From assembly GCA_025061935.1 (NCBI GenBank), contig JANWZY010000012.1, forward strand, positions 1-20,586: DNA of 20,586 bases, written 5' to 3'. Position numbers and translations under genes: made by a program. This DNA comes from Verrucomicrobiia bacterium (GTDB taxonomy: Bacteria; Verrucomicrobiota; Verrucomicrobiia; Limisphaerales; DTLC01). Below the pieces are notes generated by a model, which worked only from the letters and a program-made list of their open reading frames with translations, was not told where the DNA came from and ran no database searches. Numbering within the stretch: position 1 is the first letter of the stretch; every line of letters starts with the position of its first letter. This document shows positions 7,858-15,000 of the stretch, piece after piece.

Positions 7858-7888
7858 GGACGAGATTGTGTCCCGTAGCGTTTTCGGT

Positions 7889-7963
<75 letters not shown>

Positions 7964-8273
7964 GCTGACCTCGTTAACCTTATTCAGCGCTCGGCCACGC
8001 GCAAGAGTAAACTTGCATGCTTTGTGGCATTTTGACGCGAAGATCGAGCGTTGCACGACTCCGTAATGCTGGTCAGGCTACTTTTAGCACCGGGTTCAGC
8101 CGTGGTCAAAGTGCCCACAGCGGCAAGCTGTCCCCGGGTCTAGGTTTTGCATGCGCAAAGCCGATGCAACGGTTCTGCAGGTCTGTGCGGGCGTTCACCT
8201 GGGTAGAGCGTGGGGCCGATGAAATGGTAGGCAGTAACCGATTGCTGTGGCCGACGCGATCGCGGTTTCGAAT
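7964..8273. other. 310-base gene-free stretch between tRNA-Cys and the HEAT gene
   Basis: I see no convincing gene here. A plus-strand frame of 86 residues (8017-8277) is open but has no family resemblance and no ribosome site, and it overlaps the HEAT gene's 3' end. Small dyads occur: ACAGC/GCTGT at 8117-8131 and the 10-base palindrome CGCGATCGCG at 8255-8264. The tRNA promoter should lie in the first 60 bases on the minus strand, but no good -35/-10 pair stands out. Confidence 0.4.
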
Positions 8274-9644
8274 TTAGCGGGTGCCGAGCTGTGCGAGGGC
8301 GCGCGCAGCAGTTGATCGTACCCACTGGTCCGGGTCTTGGAGCAATGTTTGGAGCGAGGTCAAGACCGAGGGGTTCCCCGAGTGTGCGAGTGCCATGGTA
8401 CCTGCTAGGCGCAGGTCGCGGTCAGGGTCCTTCAGCAGGTCTTCGAGTGCCTCGATGACTTTTGACCCGTTGGGTGCCGGATTTGTATTTTGGGCCGATG
8501 GCGCGCGCACCGGTTCGGCCTCGGCTGCGTCGGTTATTTTGCGCAGTACGCGCAGGGCCGCTTGACGTTTCCAGTAATCGCGGTCTTTCGCGGCTTTCTC
8601 GAGCTCGGGAACCACATTTCGAGCAGCCTGTGTACGCCACCATTCCACGCCGCTTGAATGTAGGATTCGTTCGGCGGCGCGGCGCACTGAGTCATGAGTA
8701 TCCGCCAGCGCCAAGATAATGCATTCGAGAGCTGGCTCGTCGGTGCACTTGGCTAAAGATTCGACCACAGCTTCGCGCACGTCGTGGTCCGGGTCTGCTA
8801 ACATAGGTTTTAGGCGTGCGGGCAGGTTGTCTGCACCGAGTTGGGCTAGTGCGCGGACTGCAGCTCTGCGGACTTCCCATTGAGGGTCGTCGAGTAGCTC
8901 GGCCACGCGTTCGGTGGCGCGTTTGTCGCCTATCTTGCCCAGTGCGCTGCAAGCTGCGGCGCGCAATCCCGCAAAGTCGTCGCGAAGGCATCTTACAAGT
9001 GGGCCAACGGCTTGTTCGTCTTTGAATTTACCGAGGGCTTCGGCGGCTTTGAGCCGAACCATCTGGTTTGAGTCCTTAAGCGCCTCGATCAGTGGCCGGA
9101 CTGCGCGGGTGTCGTGAATTGCCCCGAGCGCTTCGGGAATGGCGAAACGGTTGGGCGAGTCCGGATGTTTGAGCGCTTTAATTAATGGTTCGAGTGCGAG
9201 CGCGCCGAACTCGGCTGCGGCCTCGTACCTGCCCAGCGCGATGTTGTAAGAGACGGTCTCGGCGTCTGTGCGCGGTTTCCATTCCAACCGTTCGAGCGCG
9301 TGTGCCGCTGCGGCGCAGACATTTGGGTCGGGATCACCCAGCGCTTGGACGAGCGCAGGAATGGCCTGGGGGTCGTGCAGTTTCGCAAGTGCGTTGGCTG
9401 CTGAGATCCGCACTTCGGCGTCTGTGTCGGTCAGTGCGGCAGTGAACGCGTTCAATGCTTTTTTGCCTTCGCACAGGGCCATTGCCAGCAGTGCCGCGCG
9501 GCGCACCTCGCGGTCGGAGTCGTGGATTAAGATGCCGATAATTTTTGCGGCTTTGGCCGGTTTGCGTGAGGCAATGTTAGCGATAAGCTGAAGTTTGGCC
9601 TTCGGCTTGGTAAACTTCAACCACAGCCTTATCAAAAGCTTCAT
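8274..9644 (-). CDS. HEAT-repeat protein (PBS-lyase-type repeats)
   Basis: The 456-residue protein is almost wholly built of about 12 HEAT repeats of 30-35 residues, each ending in a D-x-x-VR-x-x-A-x-x-AL-type helix (for example AEVRISAANAL, QMVRLKAAEAL, WEVRRAAVRAL). A segment after the third repeat (LEWKPRTDAE, then YNIALGRYEAAAE) recurs in bacterial PBS-lyase HEAT proteins. Such solenoids generally act as protein-binding scaffolds; a few act on bilins, but nothing here points to phycobilin chemistry. There is no signal peptide or membrane helix, so it is probably cytoplasmic. The basic N-terminus (MKLLIRLWLKFTKPKAK) might touch the membrane. It stands alone between a tRNA and the suf cluster, so context gives no partner. 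The start is supported by a strong GGAGG. Confidence 0.88.
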   Translation of the reverse strand: MKLLIRLWLKFTKPKAKLQLIANIASRKPAKAAKIIGILIHDSDREVRRAALLAMALCEGKKALNAFTAALTDTDAEVRISAANALAKLHDPQAIPALVQALGDPDPNVCAAAAHALERLEWKPRTDAETVSYNIALGRYEAAAEFGALALEPLIKALKHPDSPNRFAIPEALGAIHDTRAVRPLIEALKDSNQMVRLKAAEALGKFKDEQAVGPLVRCLRDDFAGLRAAACSALGKIGDKRATERVAELLDDPQWEVRRAAVRALAQLGADNLPARLKPMLADPDHDVREAVVESLAKCTDEPALECIILALADTHDSVRRAAERILHSSGVEWWRTQAARNVVPELEKAAKDRDYWKRQAALRVLRKITDAAEAEPVRAPSAQNTNPAPNGSKVIEALEDLLKDPDRDLRLAGTMALAHSGNPSVLTSLQTLLQDPDQWVRSTAARALAQLGTR

Positions 9645-9652
9645 TTCTCGAA

Positions 9653-9657
9653 CCTCC
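9653..9657 (-). promoter_or_regulatory. strong Shine-Dalgarno site of the HEAT gene
   Basis: GGAGG on the minus strand lies eight bases before the ATG at 9644. It is the best ribosome binding site in the window and confirms the start. Confidence 0.75.
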
Positions 9658-9785
9658 GGTGTGGGCTTATTACACCCCCGCGTCCGTATTAGTCAGCCTT
9701 AATTATGCCAAAAACGGGGCTTGGCGCAGTGGCGATTGATGCGACCTCTTTGGTTAGGGCGAAAAATGTGGCGGGGATTGGTAAT

Positions 9786-9862
9786 TGGCATGTTGCCACC
9801 GGTCTGTGTTGCTCAATAATGGGACAGAATGTGTGCGGTATTGTCCCGATAGTGGCAATTTT
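9786..9862. repeat. nested inverted repeats downstream of sufS
   Basis: Outer arms TTGCCAC (9793-9799) and GTGGCAA (9852-9858) are exact complements and enclose an inner pair GGGACA (9821-9826) and TGTCCC (9842-9847). A third small dyad, TGGCA-TGT-TGCCA (9786-9798), shares the left arm and could compete with it. On the plus strand the outer stem is followed by TTTT. No plus-strand gene ends here. On the minus strand this is the 3' region of the suf transcript. No protein-coding gene is convincing in 9645-9925. Confidence 0.35.
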
Positions 9863-9925
9863 CGCGCAGGTGTGTGCAGTACGGAAGCCGGGTCGTGTTT
9901 AACTTGTACGCATGCGGCGTGGCTC

Positions 9926-11191
9926 TCAACGGTTGAAGAACCGCTGCGCTTCGCAGATGACTTCGACGAGCCGATCTACTTCATCTTTGGTGTTGTAGAA
10001 GTAGAAACTGGCGCGTGTGGTTGCCTCGACGCCGAGCTTGTGCATGAGCGGTTGCGTGCAATGGTGTCCGCCGCGCAACGCGATGCCTGCGCGGTCGGCA
10101 AAAGTGACGATATCGTGTGCGTGGACGCCCGGAATGGCGAAACTAACCAGGCCGGCGCGGCCAGTTCTCGGGCCGAATAAGCGGACGCCGGGCACTTTCG
10201 CCGCAAGCTGTTCGTAGGCGTAAGTTGCCAGTGCCTGGTCATGCGCCCAGATGTTCGCGCGGCCGATCGCGTCCAGGTAGTCCATTGCTACGTGCAGTCC
10301 GATAGGCCCTGCGATATCGGGTGTGCCTGCTTCAAACTTATGCGGTGGTTTCTTGAACTCGGTGTGGTGGTATTCGACGCGCAGGATCATTTCGCCTCCG
10401 GTCTGATATGGAGGCATGGCTTCGAGCAGTGCAGCGCGTGCGTACAGGATGCCGATGCCGGTCGGGCCGCACATTTTGTGGCCTGAGAACGCGAAAAAGT
10501 CGCACCCGATTTGTTGTACATCCACAGGCATATGCCCTGCGCTTTGGGCGCCGTCAACCAGTGTAGTGATGCCCCGTGCGCGTGCGCGTGCGCACAGCTC
10601 GGCCACGGGATTGACCGTGCCCAGCGAGTTTGAGACGTGGACCATGCCGAAGAGTTTGACCCGGTGCGTGAGCAGGGTGTCCAGTTTGTCCAAGTCGAGT
10701 AGTCCTTCGTCGCCTGTGACCGGCAAATAGACAAGCGTAGCTCCGGTGCGCGCCGCTATCTGTTGCCATGGCACAATGTTGCTGTGGTGTTCCATCTCCG
10801 TCAGCAGGATCACATCGCCCGGTCTGAGGTTGGCTGCGCCCCAGCTTGCTGCGACCAAGTTGATGGCCTCGGTGGTGCCGCGGGTGAAAATGATTTCGTC
10901 GGGGCTGCGCGCGTTAATGAACCTGGCCACGCGCGCGCGTGCCGCCTCGAACGCTGCTGTAGCGCGCGCGCTCAGCTCGTGGATGCCCCGGTGGACATTC
11001 GCGTTGTACCGTTCGTAGTAATCGCGCAGTGCGTCAATGACAACGCGCGGCTTCTGACTGGTCGCCGCGTTGTCGAGGTAGATCAGCGGTTTCCCATGTA
11101 CGGTTTGGGAAAGGATGGGGAAATCGCGCCGGATCGATGCCCAGTCCACTGCTTGCGTCATTGATGGTTGCGTGCGGTCAGGCTTTTGCAT
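9926..11191 (-). CDS. sufS: SufS-type (class II) cysteine desulfurase
   Basis: A 421-residue PLP enzyme that takes sulfur from L-cysteine as a persulfide for Fe-S cluster building. The PLP lysine is K239 in SGHKMCGPTG; the catalytic cysteine is C378 in RGGHHCTQPLM, the conserved context of SufS; EHHSN (134-138) supplies the histidine near PLP. Length and motifs are those of complete SufS/CsdA enzymes. It is the last gene of sufD-sufU-sufT-sufS, starting seven bases after the sufT stop. The ATG at 11191 fits tight coupling; an ATG at 11161 (MTQAVDWASI) is an alternative. SufU, encoded upstream, is the usual sulfur acceptor of this type. Confidence 0.96.
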   Translation of the reverse strand: MQKPDRTQPSMTQAVDWASIRRDFPILSQTVHGKPLIYLDNAATSQKPRVVIDALRDYYERYNANVHRGIHELSARATAAFEAARARVARFINARSPDEIIFTRGTTEAINLVAASWGAANLRPGDVILLTEMEHHSNIVPWQQIAARTGATLVYLPVTGDEGLLDLDKLDTLLTHRVKLFGMVHVSNSLGTVNPVAELCARARARGITTLVDGAQSAGHMPVDVQQIGCDFFAFSGHKMCGPTGIGILYARAALLEAMPPYQTGGEMILRVEYHHTEFKKPPHKFEAGTPDIAGPIGLHVAMDYLDAIGRANIWAHDQALATYAYEQLAAKVPGVRLFGPRTGRAGLVSFAIPGVHAHDIVTFADRAGIALRGGHHCTQPLMHKLGVEATTRASFYFYNTKDEVDRLVEVICEAQRFFNR

Positions 11192-11198
11192 TGGTGAA

Positions 11199-11747
11199 TT
11201 ACAGAAGCCCCAGTTGCAGCTTCGCTGCTTCTGACATCATGTTTTTGTTCCAAGGCGGGTCCCAAACCAGCTCGACGTTGGCTTCTGCCACTTGTGGCAC
11301 GGTCAGTAGCCGTTGTTGGACCATGCTGGCGATCATGCCTGCTAATGGGCATCCGGGCGCGGTCAGGGTCATTTTTACATCCACGCGATACGCCGCTTGG
11401 CCGGGGACAGGCTCGACACGGCAGTCGTACACAAGCCCGAGGTCAACTATATTCATCGGGATTTCGGGGTCATAACAGTTTCTTAAGGCGTCCCATGCCA
11501 ATTTTTCTATTTCCTGCTTCGTGAGTGCCCCAGTTGATTGCGCAGCTTCTTGGGCTTGAGTCCCGAGCGCGTCAGCGTATTCGGCCCGGACCGCGTAGGC
11601 GCGGCCGGCGTACTCGATGGTGAAGCCTGTGTCTAACTGAGCCGTTACTTTGACCTGCTGGCCCTGGGTGAGCGTGACTTTTTCGCCGGTGTCTAGCGCC
11701 ACCGCTTCGATGTCGCGAGGCAAACTGAGCTGTCGTGTCATATTCAT
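11199..11747 (-). CDS. sufT: SufT, Fe-S assembly factor with DUF59/MIP18 domain
   Basis: The 182-residue protein matches the long SufT form: an N-terminal part of about 75 residues (TGEKVTLTQGQQVKVTAQL) and a C-terminal DUF59/MIP18 domain (about 79-182). The latter contains DPEIPMNIVDLGLVY (93-107), LTAPGC (128-133) and the ending WDPPWNKNMMSEAAKLQLG. SufT proteins assist maturation of Fe-S proteins, probably in cluster delivery; the exact mechanism is not settled. C133 in the TAPGC motif is the likely functional cysteine. It lies between sufU and sufS, with a strong hairpin about 20 bases before its start. The ATG at 11747 or the one two codons later (11741) could be used; neither has a ribosome site. 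Confidence 0.93.
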   Translation of the reverse strand: MNMTRQLSLPRDIEAVALDTGEKVTLTQGQQVKVTAQLDTGFTIEYAGRAYAVRAEYADALGTQAQEAAQSTGALTKQEIEKLAWDALRNCYDPEIPMNIVDLGLVYDCRVEPVPGQAAYRVDVKMTLTAPGCPLAGMIASMVQQRLLTVPQVAEANVELVWDPPWNKNMMSEAAKLQLGLL

Positions 11748-11767
11748 GCGTACGTGCGCACAATATA

Positions 11768-11788
11768 GCGCAACTGGCTCTGTTGCGC
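11768..11788 (-). repeat. perfect 7-bp hairpin between sufU and sufT
   Basis: GCGCAAC and GTTGCGC form a perfect stem with a 7-base loop in the 72-base gap between sufU and sufT, ending 20 bases before the sufT start. On the minus strand TATATT follows directly, not a T tract, so full termination is doubtful. It may mark mRNA processing, a stability boundary or attenuation; TATATT also resembles a -10 box but lacks a -35. Confidence 0.5.
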
Positions 11789-11819
11789 AGGTTGATCCCG
11801 GAGCCGAATCGAAGTGCGG

Positions 11820-12275
11820 TTAAGCCTCATCCGATTCTGTGGTTACGGGTTCGGCCCTGCCTTCGAGCGCGGCAAGGAGCGTATGCCAAGCGAGTGTAGC
11901 GCATTTGACTCGCGCAGGGTATTTGTGTACGCCTGAGAGCACAGCCAGTTTGCCTACCGACTCGGGCACCGCGCCGGTGGTAAGCATTGTGTGCACCTTT
12001 TCGAACAGCGCCCGCGCTTCTGCCACTGTTTTGCCCTTAAGCGCTTCAGTCAGGAGCGATGCCGTCGCTTTCGAGATGCAGCAACCGGAGCCGACGAAAC
12101 TGATCTCGCGGATCGTGTCGCCGTCCAATTGAATGAACAGCGTGAGCTGGTCGCCGCACAACGGGTTGTCGCCGCGCGCTGTGCACGAGGCGCAATCGAG
12201 TTCGCGGAAATTCCGCGGGCGCTTGCAGTGGTCCAAAATGACTTCCTGATAGAGGTCTGTTAGTTCGTCGGACAT
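11820..12275 (-). CDS. sufU: SufU, zinc-dependent sulfur-transfer protein
   Basis: The 151-residue IscU/NifU-N-fold protein receives persulfide sulfur from SufS. Ligand residues are visible at C40 and D42 (GDNPLCGDQ), C65 (GSGCCISKA) and C125 (PARVKC), corresponding to the zinc-binding set of Bacillus SufU. The extra segment between the second and third cysteines (about 98-120) is the insertion separating SufU from IscU. The frame extends to a GTG at 12290, but the ATG at 12275 (MSDELTDLYQE) matches the family start. It follows sufD after 148 bases and precedes sufT by 72. Confidence 0.95.
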   Translation of the reverse strand: MSDELTDLYQEVILDHCKRPRNFRELDCASCTARGDNPLCGDQLTLFIQLDGDTIREISFVGSGCCISKATASLLTEALKGKTVAEARALFEKVHTMLTTGAVPESVGKLAVLSGVHKYPARVKCATLAWHTLLAALEGRAEPVTTESDEA

Positions 12276-12423
12276 AGGGTAAATTGCCACGATATTTGGT
12301 ATGGGCGTGACTGTTGGTCAGGCGGCCGGGCAACCGGTTTAACAGGCTTGGGGTGTGGGTACATGGCGCGCAGGGCCGCCGCACGGTAACGCTTCGAGTG
12401 CAGCATGTGCGGTGCATGTCCGT

Positions 12424-13773
12424 TCATGGCCTGTTTGCTGCCAGTTGCGTTTGCGCGAGCCGGTCCCATAGGGCCTTGTCGAGTTCGATCCGCACCGGGT
12501 CGGTCTTGATCCGCTCGATTACTTCGCCTGCAAACGCTTGGATCAGCATGCGTTGCGCTGTTTCGAGGCCGATGCCGCGGCTGCGCAGATAAAAAATAGA
12601 TTCATCGCTGAGCTTCCCAACAGTAGCGCCATGTGTGCATTTGACATCGTCGGCGTAAATTTCAAGTTGCGGCTTGCTGTGCGCAGTTGCCGAGTCGGAC
12701 AGAAGCAGATTCTTGTTCGTCTGTTTGGCGTCGGTTTTGACCGCGCCCGGGTGCACGTGGACCCTTCCGTGAAACACGGCTGTCGAGCGATCTGCCAGAA
12801 TGCCATTGAAGATTTCGCGGCTTGTGCAACGTGGCGCACGGTGCTCGACCAGCATGAAATGATGCGTCTGTTGGGTACCTGTGGTGAGGTAAAGCCCGTT
12901 GAATTGGCAGTTGATGTCTTCGCCAGCCAGCTCAGCCCGGATGTCTGTGCGTGACGCGCCCGCGCCGAGCGCAATCGAGTGCAGGGCGAAGTTACATTCC
13001 CTGCCGATCCGCGCCCAGACTGTGCCGAAGTGGTATGCCGCCGCCGGCTCGTCCTGTACCTTGCAATATTCGACTTGGGATGCCTCGCCGAGCACGAGTT
13101 CGGTTACAGCGTTCGTGATGTATCGCTCGGCTTGGTAACCGAGATAGGTCTCGAGCACTGTCACACGCGCGCCTGGGCCTGCCACTATCAAATTACGAGG
13201 GAGCGAAACTGTACCTGGCCCAACGCCGGCGCAGATGAAGACCAGATGAATAAGCCGCGGCGCCGCGTGCCCTGCCGGGACATACACAAAAGCCCCGTCC
13301 AGGAACGCGGCTGTGTTCAGTGCAATGAACCCATTTGTGTCCGGCCGTGCTACCGAGCCCAGATGTTCCCGCACTAGCTCAGGTTCCGCGTTCAATGCGG
13401 CCGCGAGTGACCCGAGCCTTAAACCCGGTTGGTGCGCAACTACTGAGGATATGTCCGGGACGTATTGACCGTTGACGAACACCAACGTCTCCGTATCTGC
13501 CAAGCTAAGAGGTCGCGGTGCACGCTGGGCATGCACAAGCTGCGCGTGGTCGAGCGCGCTTGCCGGCTGCAGGTGGAGCCGGTCGAGTTCGCTCAGCTCC
13601 AGTAGGCGCCAGTCCTCATCATGCGGAGTTGGCAAGCCCGTTGTCCTGAACTCCGTTAGCGCAGCTTTGCGCAATTCGCGCGACCAATCCGGCTGCGGTC
13701 GTTCGGCCGCGGGCTCGAATCTCTGCCACCAGCTTTTCGTGTCTTTGGTTTGTGGCTGGGTCCGGATGCGCAT
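12424..13773 (-). CDS. sufD: SufD, Fe-S cluster assembly scaffold subunit
   Basis: The 449-residue protein is a SufB/SufD-family beta-helix protein. SufD joins SufB and SufC in the SufBC2D complex, where clusters are assembled. The C-terminal core is unmistakable: FHGRVHVHPGAVKTDAKQTN, a serine-rich LLLSDSATAHSKPQLEIYAD stretch and DVKCTHGATVGKL, then FYLRSRGI. The N-terminal region (HDEDWRLLELSEL, about 51-63) resembles the PxxxxEDWRYTDL element of SufD, which supports SufD over SufB. It is the first gene of a minus-strand unit with sufU, sufT and sufS. No sufC or sufB flanks it; the next gene on the right is a divergent nucleotidyltransferase, so the partners must be elsewhere in the genome. 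Confidence 0.94.
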   Translation of the reverse strand: MRIRTQPQTKDTKSWWQRFEPAAERPQPDWSRELRKAALTEFRTTGLPTPHDEDWRLLELSELDRLHLQPASALDHAQLVHAQRAPRPLSLADTETLVFVNGQYVPDISSVVAHQPGLRLGSLAAALNAEPELVREHLGSVARPDTNGFIALNTAAFLDGAFVYVPAGHAAPRLIHLVFICAGVGPGTVSLPRNLIVAGPGARVTVLETYLGYQAERYITNAVTELVLGEASQVEYCKVQDEPAAAYHFGTVWARIGRECNFALHSIALGAGASRTDIRAELAGEDINCQFNGLYLTTGTQQTHHFMLVEHRAPRCTSREIFNGILADRSTAVFHGRVHVHPGAVKTDAKQTNKNLLLSDSATAHSKPQLEIYADDVKCTHGATVGKLSDESIFYLRSRGIGLETAQRMLIQAFAGEVIERIKTDPVRIELDKALWDRLAQTQLAANRP

Positions 13774-13797
13774 TTGTCCGTCGTGTCAATCTGCCGG

Positions 13798-13825
13798 TGT
13801 TTAGCAACGCAAAAATTCTTGCCAA
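13798..13825 (-). promoter_or_regulatory. candidate promoter of the suf cluster
   Basis: On the minus strand TTGGCA (13820-13825, five of six -35 matches) is followed after 16 bases by TAAACA (13798-13803, three of six -10 matches). The leader to the sufD ATG would be about 18 bases. No IscR- or SufR-like operator was recognised. Confidence 0.3.
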
Positions 13826-14070
13826 GTATCCCACGGGACGTGTGCATTTGCAAGGTACCTGAACCGCTGTTGGGTGGTGCGGACGGCACGGCGGTTGAGC
13901 TAAAGCTGTTTGGTAGTTGCTGCAGGAGGTCGTGGCGCAGCCGCGTGCACGGGGCGTGTGCGAGTCCAGAAGCGGACAGGTTTTCAGGAACAGCCTTCCT
14001 TTCCAAAGTGCTGTTCACGCTGGGTCTAGGGAATTGTTGACTCCGAAATGGCATTTTGTGAGGCTTGCGA

Positions 14071-14087
14071 CAGGGTTAAGCACCCTG
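14071..14087 (+). promoter_or_regulatory. hairpin just before the nucleotidyltransferase start
   Basis: A perfect 6-bp stem (CAGGGT/ACCCTG) with a 5-base TAAGC loop ends 18 bases before the ATG at 14106. An alternative pairing TTGC/GCAA (14065-14068 with 14087-14090) is possible. It could affect translation initiation; a chance dyad is not excluded. Confidence 0.3.
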
Positions 14088-14105
14088 CAACACATTTTCA
14101 GAGCC

Positions 14106-14966
14106 ATGCAAGTCAAGAAAGCTGTGATTACCGCAGCCGGGCCAGCGCAGCGGACGTTGCCGCTACAGTCTTTTGTTGACCGCGACGGCGTGCCAAAAGC
14201 CGCACTGCAGATCATAATCGAGGAGGTTCTTGATGCGGGCATAGAGGAGGTATGTGTAGTGGTTCATCCTGGTGACCAGGCAGCATATGCGGCCGCCGCG
14301 GGCCAGTACGGCCGCAGACTCGAATTTGCAGAGCAGCGCGAGCCGCGCGGGTACGGTCACGCGGTGTGGTGTGCGCGCGCGTTTGTCGGTGACGCACCGT
14401 TCCTGTTACTGGTGGGGGACCATTTATATCTGAGCCGCGGCGAAAAGCGATGCGCGCAGCAGCTTGTTGAAGTGGCCACTGCGCACAAGTGCGCGGTCTC
14501 GGCTGTGCAAGCCACACACGAGAGCAAGCTGCCGTACTACGGCGCAGTGGGCGGCCAGCTTGTGCCCGGCGCCAAGGGTCTGTATGTGGTTTCGCAAGTG
14601 ATCGAGAAACCGACGCCGACTGAAGCCGAGCAACGGCTTGTTGTACCCGGACTGCGCGCCGGGTTCTACCTCTGTTTCTTCGGGATGCATGTGTTGACTC
14701 CCACGGTAATGCGGCTGTTGGATGAGGAAGTCTCGGCATGCGCGCCGGGTGAGCGCGTGCAGCTCAGCCCGGCACTGGCAAAGCTTGCTGCGCGCGAGCG
14801 TTACCTAGCGTATGAAGTCCGCGGACGGCGGTACGATATCGGCGTCAAGTACGGGCTGATTACCACACAATTGGCGCTTGCGCTGGCCGGGCGTGACAGG
14901 GACGAAGTCTTAGCGGGATTAGTCGAGTTGTTGGCTGACGACCGCGCAGCTCGGGCCGAGCAATAG
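14106..14966 (+). CDS. GalU-like sugar-1-phosphate nucleotidyltransferase, divergent signature loop
   Basis: The 286-residue single-domain Rossmann-like nucleotidyltransferase is related to UTP-glucose-1-phosphate uridylyltransferase (GalU), which makes UDP-glucose from UTP and glucose-1-phosphate. Visible are the opening KKAVITAAG (4-12), GYGHAVW (83-88 region, GalU GLGHAVL), GDH with metal-ligand candidate D105, EKP (167-169) and YDIGVKYG (243-250, GalU's FDCGSKxG region). The nucleotide loop is atypical: AAGPAQRTLPL replaces AAGxGTRxLPxT, and the usual PKEMLP is replaced by DRDGVPKAALQ. I chose the ATG at 14106 because the protein begins at the family start; the frame extends to a TTG at 13917. 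It likely shares a transcript with the kinase/uridylyltransferase fusion 34 bases downstream. Specificity for UTP and glucose is inferred. Confidence 0.8.
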   Translation: MQVKKAVITAAGPAQRTLPLQSFVDRDGVPKAALQIIIEEVLDAGIEEVCVVVHPGDQAAYAAAAGQYGRRLEFAEQREPRGYGHAVWCARAFVGDAPFLLLVGDHLYLSRGEKRCAQQLVEVATAHKCAVSAVQATHESKLPYYGAVGGQLVPGAKGLYVVSQVIEKPTPTEAEQRLVVPGLRAGFYLCFFGMHVLTPTVMRLLDEEVSACAPGERVQLSPALAKLAARERYLAYEVRGRRYDIGVKYGLITTQLALALAGRDRDEVLAGLVELLADDRAARAEQ

Positions 14967-15000
14967 GCTGCTCGCACGGGTATCAGTTGGCTTTTTGCTT

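Larger units (their letters stand above)
13774..14105. other. 332-base divergent intergenic region with several inverted repeats
   Basis: This separates sufD (minus) from the nucleotidyltransferase gene (plus). Three inverted repeats lie in the plus-strand leader: AACCGC/GCGGTT (13862-13867/13891-13896) with an inner GTGC/GCAC hairpin, GAACAGC/GCTGTTC (13988-13994/14010-14016) and CAGGGT/ACCCTG (14071-14076/14082-14087). The last ends 18 bases before the ATG. A plus-strand frame continues upstream of the ATG to a TTG at 13917, but that extension resembles no family. No convincing plus-strand promoter is seen. Confidence 0.4.

Noticed and set aside
7858..7888. Possible terminator after the Ada-like gene
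   Set aside because: Only a 4-bp stem (GGAC/GTCC) and the TTTT lies too far downstream.
8255..8264. CGCGATCGCG palindrome resembling the cyanobacterial HIP1 repeat
   Set aside because: A single copy noticed in GC-rich DNA; no sign of a repeated element.
8017..8277. 86-residue plus-strand frame between tRNA-Cys and the HEAT gene
   Set aside because: No homology pattern, no ribosome site, and it overlaps the HEAT gene end; likely chance.
9705..9902. 65-residue plus-strand frame in the sufS-HEAT gap
   Set aside because: No domain, no ribosome site, and it overlaps the nested inverted repeats.
13750..14040. 96-residue plus-strand frame in the suf/nucleotidyltransferase gap
   Set aside because: Starts inside sufD on the other strand, resembles nothing known and has no ribosome site.
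13917..14105. 63-residue extension of the GalU-like protein from a TTG
   Set aside because: The nucleotidyltransferase fold begins at MQVKKAVITAAG; the extension has no similarity.
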